Shown here piece by piece: positions 9,347 to 18,323 of a stretch of 64,000 nt of DNA. The stretch comes from Planctomycetaceae bacterium. GTDB taxonomy: Bacteria > Planctomycetota > Planctomycetia > Pirellulales > Pirellulaceae. Each line of letters starts with the position of its first letter. Position 1 is the first letter of the stretch. The notes below the pieces were generated by a model. The model ran no database searches and was not told the origin of the DNA. It saw nothing but the letters and a program-made list of their open reading frames with translations. Where the stretch lies: the NCBI GenBank assembly GCA_016794985.1, contig JAEUIQ010000084.1, positions 179,530 through 243,529 on the forward strand. Reading direction: 5' to 3'. A program made the translations under genes and the position numbers.

Positions 9347-10033
9347 ATGCGAATCGATGTGTTTTCGCTGTTCCCAGAGTTGTTTTCTGGATTTCTCGGC
9401 GAAAGCATTTTGAAGCGAGCTCTCGACCGGCAGTTGTTGGATGTTCGCCTGCACAATCCCCGGCAGTGGACAGAAAACAAACACGGGCGAGTGGATGATC
9501 GGCCTTATGGCGGTGGGCCGGGAATGGTACTTTCGCCGCAACCGATCGTGGATGCGGTCGAGGCAATCCGAGGGCAATTGGAACAACCAGGCCCCGTTTT
9601 GCTGCTGTCACCGGCGGGCAAAACTTGGAACCAACCTTGGGCAGAAGAATTGGCGACCGAGCCACATTTAATGATGTTGTGCGGTCGCTACGAAGGATTC
9701 GATCAACGGATTTTGGACATCCTTCAGCCGATTGAAGTTTCGATTGGCGATTATGTGATTAATGGTGGCGAGGTCGCTGCGATGGTCTTGATCGAGACCA
9801 TGATGCGATTGTTGCCTGGAGCGTTGGGCGACGAGCAATCGGCGCTGCAAGATTCGTTTTCGAGTGAGAATCGAATTTTGGAGTTCCCCCAATACACGCG
9901 GCCTCGCGATTATCGCGGGCTGTCGGTGCCGGAAGTGCTGCTGAGTGGCGATCATCCCAAGATCGAAGCTTGGCGGCGGCAGCAAAGTGAAACACGGACC
10001 CGGCAACGGCGTCGTGAACTACTGGATGAATAA
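9347..10033 (+). CDS. trmD: tRNA (guanine-N1)-methyltransferase
   Basis: TrmD methylates G37 next to the anticodon of tRNAs reading CNN codons, including tRNA-Pro, with S-adenosylmethionine, and so prevents +1 frameshifting. The protein is 228 residues, normal for the family. The trefoil-knot SPOUT motifs are clear: DDRPYGGGPGMVL, VLLLSPAGKTW, MLCGRYEGFDQRI and SIGDYVINGGEVAAM. It lies in the ffh-rpsP-trmD-rplS cluster. A substrate tRNA-Pro(GGG) gene lies 1.5 kb downstream. Confidence 0.98.
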   Translation: MRIDVFSLFPELFSGFLGESILKRALDRQLLDVRLHNPRQWTENKHGRVDDRPYGGGPGMVLSPQPIVDAVEAIRGQLEQPGPVLLLSPAGKTWNQPWAEELATEPHLMMLCGRYEGFDQRILDILQPIEVSIGDYVINGGEVAAMVLIETMMRLLPGALGDEQSALQDSFSSENRILEFPQYTRPRDYRGLSVPEVLLSGDHPKIEAWRRQQSETRTRQRRRELLDE

Positions 10034-10117
10034 CGACTTTGAGTTGCCGCGAAATGGAAGCGGCAATTTGAGTCGGAATGACATATTTGAAGTTTTGGAT
10101 CGTAAAGGTAGAACGCC

Positions 10118-10465
10118 ATGAGTCAGCAGATTTTAAAATTGGTGGAAGAGTCAAGCTTGAAGGCCGACGTTCCAACGTTCGACGTGGGCGACACGGTTGA
10201 CGTTCATTGCTTGATTTTGGAAGGCGACAAGAGCCGCACTCAGGTCTTTAACGGGATTGTCATTGCTCGCAGTGGCTCCGGCTCGAAGGAAATGTTCACC
10301 GTGCGTCGCATCGTGGCTGGCGAAGGCGTGGAACGCAAATTCCCGATTCATTCGCCCAAGGTCGCAAAGATTGAAGTCAAGCGTCGCTCGGTGGTTCGCC
10401 GTGCCAAACTTTACTTCCTCCGCGAACGCATCGGCAAGGCTGTTCGGTTGAAAGAACGCCGCTAA
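10118..10465 (+). CDS. rplS: 50S ribosomal protein L19
   Basis: L19 sits at the interface between the ribosomal subunits. The 115-residue protein shows the family core: FDVGDTVDVHCLILEGDKSR near the N-terminus, FNGIVIARSGSGSKEMFTVR, then GEGVERKFPIHSPKV, and a basic end (RRAKLYFLRERIGKAVRLK). It is the last gene of the ffh-rpsP-trmD-rplS cluster. No convincing rho-independent terminator follows; the 175-bp repeat array starts about 100 bases downstream. Confidence 0.98.
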   Translation: MSQQILKLVEESSLKADVPTFDVGDTVDVHCLILEGDKSRTQVFNGIVIARSGSGSKEMFTVRRIVAGEGVERKFPIHSPKVAKIEVKRRSVVRRAKLYFLRERIGKAVRLKERR

Positions 10466-10563
10466 GTCGAGTCTTTCCCAGTATTCCGGGACCAGCACCG
10501 CCCCGTTGTCTCCGCTTTTCTTTTTGAAGTGAAGGCGAAATGGGTTTGTATGGCTAGCGAACC

Positions 10564-11342
10564 GGCCCGAACGGGCCGACACAACCTCTGCCGGTGTGCG
10601 TGAGCCACCGGTTGGGATTGCCTCTCCACAAGAAAAGGCCCGAACGGGCCGACACATCGATCGCTGCCACATCGATCGCTGACAAACCGGTCGACGGTAG
10701 AGGCTAGTCATCGATGCGGACAATGTTTCCGGCGACCAGGCCCGAAGGGGCCGACACATCCTCTGCCGGTGTGCGTGAGCCACCGGTTGGGATTGCCTAT
10801 CCACAAGAAAAGGCCCGGACGGGCCGACACATCGATCGCTGACACATCGATCGCTGACAAACCGGGCGACGGTAGATGCTAGTCATTGATGCGGAGAATG
10901 TTTCCGGCGACCAGGCCCGAAGGGGCCGACACATCCTCTGCCGGTGTGCGTGAGCCACCGGTTGGGATTGCCTATCCACAAGAAAAGGCCCGAACGGGCC
11001 GACACATCGATCGCTGACACATCGATCGCTGACAAACCGGGCGACGGTAGATCCTAGTCATCGATGCGGAGAATGTTTCCGGCGACCAGGCCCGAAGGGG
11101 CCGACACAACCTCTGCCGGTGTGCGTGAGCCACCGGTTGGGATTGCCTCTCCACAAGAAAAGGCCCGAACGGGCCGACACATCGATCGCTGACAAACCGG
11201 TCGACGGTAGATGCTAGTCATCGATGCGGACAATGTTTCCGGAGACCAGGCCCGAAGGGGCCGACACATCCTCTGCCGGTGTGCGTGAGCCACCGGTTGG
11301 GATTGCCTCTCCACAAGAAAAGGCCCGAACGGGCCGACACAT
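10564..11342. repeat. Tandem array of a 175-bp repeat (about 4.5 units)
   Basis: The word cctctgccggtgtgcgtgag recurs at 10585, 10760, 10935, 11110 and 11270, which gives periods of 175, 175, 175 and 160 bases. The shorter last unit lacks one copy of an internal 15-bp subrepeat (cacatcgatcgctga) that is present twice in the others. Every unit has two boxes of the form ggcccgaacgggccgacac (self-complementary GGCCCG/CGGGCC or GGCC/GGCC arms) and a third hairpin (CCGGTG...CACCGG). Short minus-strand open frames run through the units, but the period is not a multiple of three and they have no coding character. The units are nearly identical, implying recent amplification. The array lies between rplS and tRNA-Pro. 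Confidence 0.95.
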
Positions 11343-11573
11343 TGAATCGGCTTCACTGCGGTTCCGATCGCATCAACACGGCGAACAGATCGCGACCATT
11401 AATTTCGGGCGATACTCGGAGTTGCTGAACTTGTGACCGAGTCAATTGTCCATTAGACTAAGCCAGTCCTTCGTTTGGTGCACCAACCATCTTATGAAGG
11501 ACAGAAAACGGGGCTCCGGAAATCTTGTTGCGGCGAATGAAGCGAAGGCTTCGATCGTATCGCAAGCAAGTTA

Positions 11574-11647
11574 CGGGCTGTAGCGTAGCCTGGTAGCGCG
11601 CAACACTGGGGGTGTTGAGGTCGCTGGTTCGAATCCAGTCAGCCCGA
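11574..11647 (+). tRNA. tRNA-Pro (anticodon GGG)
   Basis: A full cloverleaf can be drawn. The acceptor stem is CGGGCTG (11574-11580) paired with CAGCCCG (11640-11646), followed by discriminator A. The anticodon stem is CAACA/TGTTG around the loop CTGGGGG, giving anticodon GGG. The T arm is GCTGG-TTCGAAT-CCAGT with one G-U pair. CCA is not encoded (CTT follows). A strong terminator lies 16 bases downstream. Confidence 0.95.
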
Positions 11648-11662
11648 CTTATTCTAAATCCG

Positions 11663-11696
11663 AGCCCTGCGGCGATGACTCCGCAGGGCTTTTTTT
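11663..11696 (+). terminator. Rho-independent terminator after tRNA-Pro
   Basis: A perfect 10-bp stem AGCCCTGCGG/CCGCAGGGCT (11663-11672 and 11681-11690) with an 8-base loop is followed directly by a run of T residues to 11696. It ends the tRNA-Pro transcript. Confidence 0.92.
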
Positions 11697-12088
11697 GAAA
11701 TCGCTGTCCGACCATCGTTGTGTTCTGTGGCTCTCCACAGTTTTCCTTTGAAACTCGGTTTCTTGAAAAATTCAATATTCTTGAATCAAAGACGATGACA
11801 TGATCATCACTCTCGCGCCACAAAAAAATGCGAAATCATCTTGCGCGAGTATCTAATTTCGTTGAAGCCCGTTCGATCCGAACCGCACCCTGTGGATTGA
11901 TGGTAGAACAAGACAGAATTAGCGAAAGACATCGAGACACAAGGTGCCCGACAAAATGTCCTCAATAATGCGAACGAATGCTGCGAGGAAATGGTTCCTA
12001 CTGTTATCCCATTGAATGGGATCTGGCATGAACGACCACAGTTGACATCGTTTCAAAGACAACGCTGATTGTCGAGGTTTCAGCAAAT
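11697..12088. other. Intergenic region between tRNA-Pro and the radical SAM gene
   Basis: I see no gene here. The region is relatively AT-rich. A perfect short palindrome, ATCCCATT G AATGGGAT, lies at 12006-12022, about 65 bases from the 3' end of the radical SAM gene. It could be a protein-binding site or part of a transcript end, but nothing else supports either. Confidence 0.4.
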
Positions 12089-13315
12089 CTAACGTATGTC
12101 AAGCGTGTAGATCGTATTGGGAGCAACTTCACATTCAGCCCAACAACCGTTGCAACCGCGGACCCAACGGCGTTGGTCTGCGATCAGGGCTGATGACCAC
12201 ACATCGGCAAAACTTTGTTGCCGGAGGTTGCCCACGGTTTGACTATTGAACTGGCAAACTGGAACATCACCGTTCGGAAAAATCCGCAAATGAGCATGCA
12301 AGGCTTGGCAGGCTCGTGGTTCGGTCGAACGCCCATGCAGAATTCGCTCCGCAACGCCCTGCAAATAGTGCAAACGCAACTTGCGCCGAAGCCAAGGGAG
12401 TCGTCGAGCTTGTTGTTCGGCGAGTTTCAAAACCGACTCCACTTTATTTGGCGTCAATTGCCCGAAAGTCGTAAACCCATTTTGCTCGATCTTACGCTCG
12501 CGTTCTAAACTGTAAGTCGCACTTTCGGCATAGGCCATGATCAAGTGATGCTCGACATTCCAAGGTCTTAGCCGTTCGCTCAAAACTTTGTACTGTTCCA
12601 AGCCCTCATCATTCACGACCGTCTGATTAACGGTCAGGCGAATGTTTAGTTCGTTTTGCCGTACAGCAAGTTCTGTTAACGTTTTCCACGCTGTGCGAAA
12701 AGCCAATTGACTGCCGCGAATTTGGTTGTGAAATTCATCGACTCCATCGATTGAAATCGCTAGTTCCAATGGGACAGTTTGGTCGCGATGCTCACAAAAA
12801 GTGGTGATCCGCTGCGTCAGAAATCCGTTGCTACTAACATGAACTATTAGAGGCCGCAGGTACTGGATCGCCGAGTGATAGATATCCAACAAATCGGGTC
12901 GCACAAACGGTTCGCCGCCCGTCAGACGCACGGCATCCATAGGTGGAAGCTGTTGATAGATTCGTTCGATTTCTTGATGAGAAAGGTCACCAGTGGTTGG
13001 CAATTGCCAGGAATCGCACATGACACATTTGGCGTTGCAACCAAAAGTCACCGTGTGTGTTAATAGGCGCGGTGGCATGACCACCCCGCTTCGAGCACGA
13101 TAAACGGTCACTGGGAATCGCAGAGCGCGAACCGCCAATATTCCTAGGTAATTCCAGCGTGCCCAATGACGAGATCGCTGGCGAGGACTTGACTGGCGAA
13201 TCGGGCTCGATTCCTGGTCAAGGATCGGTCCAGAATCGCCTGGCAAAACCGGCAACTTGTGTGTCGAAGGTTGAATCACTGCAGGCTCCAAACTCGATGA
13301 TGCTTCAAAGATCAT
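12089..13315 (-). CDS. Radical SAM/SPASM-type protein
   Basis: Radical SAM enzymes use a 4Fe-4S cluster and S-adenosylmethionine to start radical chemistry. The cluster motif CNAKCVMC is at residues 93-100, and GGEP, for SAM binding, follows near 134. The C-terminal part has the cysteine pattern of a SPASM/twitch auxiliary-cluster domain: ACQALHAHLRIFPNGDVPVC, then VGNLRQQSFADVW, then GCNGCWAEC. The first 80 residues are a family-specific extension. The gene overlaps the upstream glycosyltransferase by four bases, so the two are translationally coupled. No precursor peptide was seen, so the substrate is unknown; modification of a lipid or sugar conjugate together with the glycosyltransferase is an inference. 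Confidence 0.85.
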   Translation of the reverse strand: MIFEASSSLEPAVIQPSTHKLPVLPGDSGPILDQESSPIRQSSPRQRSRHWARWNYLGILAVRALRFPVTVYRARSGVVMPPRLLTHTVTFGCNAKCVMCDSWQLPTTGDLSHQEIERIYQQLPPMDAVRLTGGEPFVRPDLLDIYHSAIQYLRPLIVHVSSNGFLTQRITTFCEHRDQTVPLELAISIDGVDEFHNQIRGSQLAFRTAWKTLTELAVRQNELNIRLTVNQTVVNDEGLEQYKVLSERLRPWNVEHHLIMAYAESATYSLERERKIEQNGFTTFGQLTPNKVESVLKLAEQQARRLPWLRRKLRLHYLQGVAERILHGRSTEPRACQALHAHLRIFPNGDVPVCQFNSQTVGNLRQQSFADVWSSALIADQRRWVRGCNGCWAECEVAPNTIYTLDIR

Positions 13316-14436
13316 GGGGCTGCTCCCGCATGAAGGTCAGCGGTCTCTCCCAAATTCGCTTTCGTAGCCATCGAGAACGGAAACATTTGTTGAATCTGTT
13401 GCAACACTTCGTGATTTCCAGTTCGAGTTTGTTGATCAATTCGTTCGCGAAACATGGGCAAATCGTCAAGAAAACATTCGAACTGATATCGAGTCGCCTT
13501 CGCAGGCGAAAGACATCGTCCCAGACCACTGTCGTGGAGAAAGTGACCATTGATCTGTTGTTCGAAATTTCCGCGCTCGGGAATGGCCAGCACGGGCTTG
13601 CCAACCGCCAGCGCTTCTCCGATCAATTGATTCCCAGCTGTAGAAATCAAACAACGGCAGCTCGCCAAGTCACGAATAAATTCACGCGATGAGATCGGTT
13701 TGTAAACAAGGTTTTCATCCCGGCCCTGGCGATCCTGTCCGTAGATCACACAGGGTCGGCCCAATCGCTTGAGTTGTTCGAGCCATGCCCCTGCCTTGTT
13801 GCGCCTTAGATAAACGAGCAAGTGCTCTCCAACTTGGCTGGGCAATTGCCCCAGTTCTTCGCGAATAAGAACGCCGACCTGGCGATAGTTGGTCGTGCCG
13901 GCACGTTGGGGAAAGCGGTAAAACGAACTAATCAAATGGGCGTCCGCCCACGGACAAAAAAGTTTGATGCTTGGCCGAAGAAACTCCGCTCGAACGCGAA
14001 GCTCCCAAGGCAAGGTGCGCAAGTCCAATGCCGCCAAGAAATGCTGATGGTCCAGGCTGAGCGTCGTAATGCCAAGCTGATGCGTGATTCGCGGCAGAAG
14101 CGGTTCAAAATCCACAATGGCAAGGTGTGGATTGAATTGGTCGATTACCTCGGTCAGTTCGCGGAGATAGGACCGCATCCGAAACAAGAACGGAACCGCA
14201 GAAAAGCACGATCTCACATAGCTGAGCCTACCGTTGGCATCATAGCGAAAGTTCAGGCTGGGAATGGCGAGCAGTTGAACATGTGGCTCGTTCTGGGTTG
14301 ACTCTTCCATGAACTGCAGCATGTTTTGCGGACACAGGATGTATAATTGACTGGTGCGTAACGCCTGAATCAAACTAAGAACCCGCGCGGCGTGTCCTCG
14401 TCCTTCGCCTGAAAAACTGATCACAACCCGAGCCAT
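13312..14436 (-). CDS. GT-B fold glycosyltransferase (MurG/MGT-like)
   Basis: The 374-residue protein starts MARVVISFSGEGRGHAARVL, the glycine-rich N-terminal loop with the GxGH pattern of MurG- and MGT-like GT-B enzymes. The C-terminal half carries a nucleotide-sugar-binding region (FIRDLASCRCLISTAGNQLI, then GEALAVGKPVLAIPERGNFE and QQINGHFL) as in glycosyltransferase family 28. The acceptor cannot be told from sequence. Its stop codon overlaps the start of the radical SAM gene (ATGA), so a shared pathway is likely. The 195 bases upstream should hold the promoter of this two-gene unit. Confidence 0.85.
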   Translation of the reverse strand: MARVVISFSGEGRGHAARVLSLIQALRTSQLYILCPQNMLQFMEESTQNEPHVQLLAIPSLNFRYDANGRLSYVRSCFSAVPFLFRMRSYLRELTEVIDQFNPHLAIVDFEPLLPRITHQLGITTLSLDHQHFLAALDLRTLPWELRVRAEFLRPSIKLFCPWADAHLISSFYRFPQRAGTTNYRQVGVLIREELGQLPSQVGEHLLVYLRRNKAGAWLEQLKRLGRPCVIYGQDRQGRDENLVYKPISSREFIRDLASCRCLISTAGNQLIGEALAVGKPVLAIPERGNFEQQINGHFLHDSGLGRCLSPAKATRYQFECFLDDLPMFRERIDQQTRTGNHEVLQQIQQMFPFSMATKANLGETADLHAGAAP

Positions 14437-14631
14437 CTCGACACCCTCTCCCTAGTTGCCGGTCCGCTGGATTCCGCCGCGGTTTGCGTACGGCGAAATC
14501 TTCATCGCGGACAGCCTAGCACTTTGGTGTTAAGAACCGATGTGTCTACGATTTGAATTTCGTGACGATTGAATGAAATTCTCGCGAGTGCTTGATTCCT
14601 CAACAAACAATCGCCTTTTGCGTCGCACGGT

Positions 14632-16530
14632 TTATCGAGCGGCCATTTGCCATTGATCACGCAAGCCGCCGGCGCTATCGTACATACGGAAAATCAACGA
14701 ATCCCCGACGACTTCACAAATGATGTAATGATGACCGCGATAGGTTTTCGCGGTAAACCAAGCAGGGGTGGGTCCAAAATCTTCCAAGTTACCTCCGGCC
14801 CCCCCGGCTAGTAAGTGAAGCGTCCCTTGTTCTAAATCGACTTTTCCGTTTTTGATTGGAAACGATCGCTCGTACAAATGCAGATGCCCAAACATGACCA
14901 TGTCGACGTGAAACTGTTCGTAAAGAGGGATTAGTTGCTGAACATCCGTATCACCCAAGGTGGATACTTGCTGCCAACGATCGCCGTAGTCGTCTTCCTC
15001 GCTCGTGTAAGTCGCGTGGTGATGACAAACTATTCTCCATTTGGCCGTCGACTTCGCCAGCGCCGCTTGGAGCCATTGATATTGCAGTCCATCGGGCGCG
15101 AATTCCGTCTTCCGCTGGTTGCTGTCGAGCATGAAGAAATCGATATCGCCATAATTGAATTGATAAAAGCCTTCGGGCTCCGGTAGACGGTGATAGTGCC
15201 GATACCAATACAAATCTCCTTCGCCATTCCCAGGTACCGGGAACGCCGGCAGACGGCCTAGTAATGCGCCCATTCCCGCAAAATACTCGTGAGTCCATTC
15301 GTAACGATGGGGTTCCATGCCTCCGTCAGTCAAGTCACCCAAGTTGATCAAGAAGTTTGGGCGTTCATCCCAGATCAACTTGGACAGTTGGTAATTGATG
15401 TGAGGCCTTGATTCCGTGTCACCAATGATCGCAAAGCGAAATGGTCTACCTGATTCGACGGCCGTCTGAAATGAAAGCAGCCCACTGTCGATAGTTTGTT
15501 CACCTGCTTGACACAACACGCGATAAAAGTAAGTCGTATTGGGCTCCAGGTTGTTGATCGTTGTTTCATGTAAGCGACTAGAGTTTTCAAATGTTGCGGA
15601 GTGCTCGAAGTCCGATGTCGCACCCCATTTCAACGTGGCAGTCGTCGGTCGATCGGTTTCCCAAATCAGATTGACACTCGTTTGATCGGCTAAATGTAAA
15701 CTGGGCGGCGCGGTAAAGTGAAAGCGGTTGGGATGAACGATGCCTTGTTCGACCTGTTCGCAAAATTCCGAAAAATTGGAGCGGATCTGGTCCTCCCGAA
15801 GTGGTTGATCCCATAACCTAACTGCCCGAACCAGATTCCCAAGTTCCATGTAAGGCTCATTTTGCAGATAGGCTGCTATTTCGAAAGTTTCTGCCGACGG
15901 CCAATCGATGTTGATGGGCGGCCGAGGCTTCAAATCAACGAAGTCTCCATTAACATACAGCGAAACCGTGTCCCTACTAAAGTTAGCAACCAAATGAAAC
16001 CAACGTTCTTTGAATCCGGACCATGGCTTGAATTGTTTTTGTAATTCGATGCTGGAGACATCTCCGGTTGACGCGTGAATGCTCGCCTTCCAATCGTAGA
16101 AGCCCACCGACCACGGAACCGTCGCAGATCCATGGACTCGCCCGGCGATTAGAGCACCAACTGGTCGATCCACGTGATACATCGACCACATTTCGATCGA
16201 AAACTCGGTTGTCGGCAAAGGACGATGATCACTTGAATTCCCCTGCCGTAAGTCGACGAAACGTTGGGTCGGTAACTGGTCGTGGAATAGTACCGGCAGC
16301 GAACCAACTTGTACTGTTGGCCGAACGTTTGATGCCGTGTCGTTGGTTGGTACATCACCGGCCCGACCTGGTAGTCGATAGTCGGGGATGAACCACCACT
16401 CGCCAATCAGGTCTTTTTCCGAAGCGACCTCTTTCGAACGTGGGTCGTGAGGAGTAAAGTCACAGAAGTAAAGCATCACAAAACTGGCATACATCAACAA
16501 CACTGAAACAAGCGGAAGCAAAGATCTCAT
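14632..16530 (-). CDS. Purple acid phosphatase-like metallophosphoesterase with LamG domain
   Basis: The 632-residue exported protein has four parts: an N-terminal hydrophobic signal or anchor, a concanavalin/LamG-like domain at about 90-270 (TEFSIEMWSMYHV, then WFHLVANFSRDTVSLYVNG), a fibronectin-like domain at about 285-355 typical of purple acid phosphatases (NLEPNTTYFYRVLC), and a calcineurin-like phosphoesterase domain. Metal-ligand motifs are visible in the last: AIIGDTES, NLGDLTDGG, VPGNGEGD, VCHHHATY and MFGHLHLYERSFP. The first is GDTES where many purple acid phosphatases have GDxG/GDxxY, so substrate may differ. It probably hydrolyses phosphoesters in the periplasm while binding a glycan. 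Confidence 0.85.
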   Translation of the reverse strand: MRSLLPLVSVLLMYASFVMLYFCDFTPHDPRSKEVASEKDLIGEWWFIPDYRLPGRAGDVPTNDTASNVRPTVQVGSLPVLFHDQLPTQRFVDLRQGNSSDHRPLPTTEFSIEMWSMYHVDRPVGALIAGRVHGSATVPWSVGFYDWKASIHASTGDVSSIELQKQFKPWSGFKERWFHLVANFSRDTVSLYVNGDFVDLKPRPPINIDWPSAETFEIAAYLQNEPYMELGNLVRAVRLWDQPLREDQIRSNFSEFCEQVEQGIVHPNRFHFTAPPSLHLADQTSVNLIWETDRPTTATLKWGATSDFEHSATFENSSRLHETTINNLEPNTTYFYRVLCQAGEQTIDSGLLSFQTAVESGRPFRFAIIGDTESRPHINYQLSKLIWDERPNFLINLGDLTDGGMEPHRYEWTHEYFAGMGALLGRLPAFPVPGNGEGDLYWYRHYHRLPEPEGFYQFNYGDIDFFMLDSNQRKTEFAPDGLQYQWLQAALAKSTAKWRIVCHHHATYTSEEDDYGDRWQQVSTLGDTDVQQLIPLYEQFHVDMVMFGHLHLYERSFPIKNGKVDLEQGTLHLLAGGAGGNLEDFGPTPAWFTAKTYRGHHYIICEVVGDSLIFRMYDSAGGLRDQWQMAAR

Positions 16531-16962
16531 GAACCAGGCCTCGTTGTTGGAGCCAATGATTTACTGCGAAGTCTCCAGAAACGCCATCCCGTGTGGCCGA
16601 TTAATTGGGCCCCTTCGAATTGGCGTTCGGCATTTTTGATAGTTTAGAATCCTGCCTCATCCAATTCGAAGTAGAATCTGTGAAGTCGATTGGGTTTCAC
16701 AGAGAATTCACACTCGAACGTCGTATGGCTCGGTGGAAGCTGTCCATATGAAGCGTTGCAACGACTGCGTTAGCTGGGTCCGCACGCGTCCAGCGTGGGA
16801 CAGTATCCTCGGCGGCGGTCACTGATCTTGCCGTTGTATTTTCAGGCCAGAATTCCAACAATCCTGCGGCCGAACTACTCGTATAATGGCAACCAGCAGT
16901 CGCGACGCTTCGTAATGCGAATGTTGCCTGAACGACGGAGTTGCAATTAGAAGGACTAAAGA
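16531..16962. other. Divergent intergenic region with inverted repeats
   Basis: This gap separates the divergently transcribed phosphoesterase and kynureninase genes. No coding gene is apparent. It holds a perfect 10-bp inverted repeat (TTCGAATTGG at 16614-16623 and CCAATTCGAA at 16661-16670) and a second hairpin (CTGTGAA at 16678-16684 and TTCACAG at 16696-16702). These could be operators or remnants of a small repeat. Confidence 0.45.
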
Positions 16963-18204
16963 TTGACGACATACTCGGAATTGAACCACGCGCCGTTTCG
17001 TGATCGTTTTGTGATTGACGAGCCGGGCGTGGCGTATCTGGATGGGAATTCGCTGGGGCGGTTGCCGAAAGCCACTGTGGCGAAAATGGAGCAGGTCGTG
17101 TCCGATGAATGGGGACGGGCGCTGATCGGAAGCTGGAACCAAGCATGGTTACCCATCTCGCGCCGGATCGGAGACAAGATCGGTAGTTTGATTGGAGCGG
17201 CGCCGGGCGGGACCCTGGTATGCGACTCCACATCAATCAACCTGTATAAAGTCGCTTGGGCCCTATTGCAGCATCGAGGGAGACGCCGGACCATCGTGAC
17301 CGATGCGGTAAACTTCCCCACGGACCTGTATATTCTGGATGGGTTACGACGCCAGCTTGGCCCGGACTTGCGACTGGAATCACTTGACCTGGACCAGGGA
17401 AATCACGCGGAGGTTGGTTCCATTTTGGCGAGCGCGATCAACAACGAGACAGCGCTCGTGTGTTTGTCGCATGTCAACTACAAGACCGGCTACGCCTTCA
17501 GCATGGAGCAAGTTACGGAGATGGCTCATGCGCACGGAGCGCCAATCTTGTGGGACCTCAGTCATGGCGTGGGTGCCGTACCGATCGACCTCGGAACCGC
17601 GAAAGTGGATGCGGCGGTCGGCTGCACCTACAAATATCTCAACGGTGGTCCGGGGGCCCCAGCATTCTTGACGGTGCGAGCGGATTGGATCGAACGATTG
17701 CAAAATCCAATTCAAGGCTGGTTTGGTGCCGCTCGGCCGTTCGATTTTGGCAGCGTCTACGTACCACATTTAGGTATCGAACGATTTGCAGTCGGCACAC
17801 CGCCGATCTTGTCGCTGGCGGCGGTCGAACCAGGGGTTGATTTGACGTGCGAGGCCGGGATGCATGCGTTGCGGCAACGAGGCTGGCAATTGATGCAATA
17901 TTTTTTTACGTTGTTCGATCAGCGATTAGAAAAACTCGGGTTCAAGCTGGTCACTCCGCGAAACCCCGAAGCGGCCGGTTCGCATGTTTCGTTCACTCAT
18001 CCCGCCGCGTGGCAAATTACTCAGGATTTAGTGCAGCATCATCGGGTGATTCCGGACTTTCGTGGTCCTGACATCATTCGATTCGGCATCACGCCGCTCT
18101 ATACCCTGGGCCGCGAAATCGAGCAGGCCGTCGCCGCACTCGAGTCCTCATTGACTCACGGCACTTATCGGGCTTATCCCACACAGCGTCGCGGCGTCAC
18201 ATGA
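16963..18204 (+). CDS. kynU: Kynureninase
   Basis: Kynureninase is a PLP enzyme that cleaves kynurenine to anthranilate and alanine (or 3-hydroxykynurenine to 3-hydroxyanthranilate) in tryptophan degradation or NAD synthesis. The 413-residue product has the family N-terminus (VAYLDGNSLGRLP), the DAVNFPTDLYILDGL region, WDLSHGVGAVPIDL with the PLP-pyridine Asp, and CTYKYLNGGPGAPAF with the Schiff-base Lys near residue 225. The C-terminal domain is complete (GSHVSFTHP, then RFGITPLY). Translation starts at TTG 16963, preceded by AGAAGGA at a good distance. No other kynurenine-pathway gene is in the window. Confidence 0.95.
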   Translation: MTTYSELNHAPFRDRFVIDEPGVAYLDGNSLGRLPKATVAKMEQVVSDEWGRALIGSWNQAWLPISRRIGDKIGSLIGAAPGGTLVCDSTSINLYKVAWALLQHRGRRRTIVTDAVNFPTDLYILDGLRRQLGPDLRLESLDLDQGNHAEVGSILASAINNETALVCLSHVNYKTGYAFSMEQVTEMAHAHGAPILWDLSHGVGAVPIDLGTAKVDAAVGCTYKYLNGGPGAPAFLTVRADWIERLQNPIQGWFGAARPFDFGSVYVPHLGIERFAVGTPPILSLAAVEPGVDLTCEAGMHALRQRGWQLMQYFFTLFDQRLEKLGFKLVTPRNPEAAGSHVSFTHPAAWQITQDLVQHHRVIPDFRGPDIIRFGITPLYTLGREIEQAVAALESSLTHGTYRAYPTQRRGVT

Positions 18205-18323
18205 GAACTCCGTCGCCATCGTTTCCAACACGAAGAACGCGGTTTTGAACGCCGCGGAAATTGCGCGGACATTATTTTCGTGCTGTTATGCTCCGCGAAC
18301 TTATCGAACTGCACCACGGTTGT

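Noticed and set aside
10797..11154. Repeated 60-residue minus-strand open frames inside the 175-bp array
   Set aside because: They are the repeat units read in translation; the period is not a multiple of three, there is no ribosome-binding site, and the sequence consists of hairpin boxes.
10564..11342. CRISPR array
   Set aside because: The repeats are 175 bases long and contiguous, without unique spacers, and no cas gene is present.
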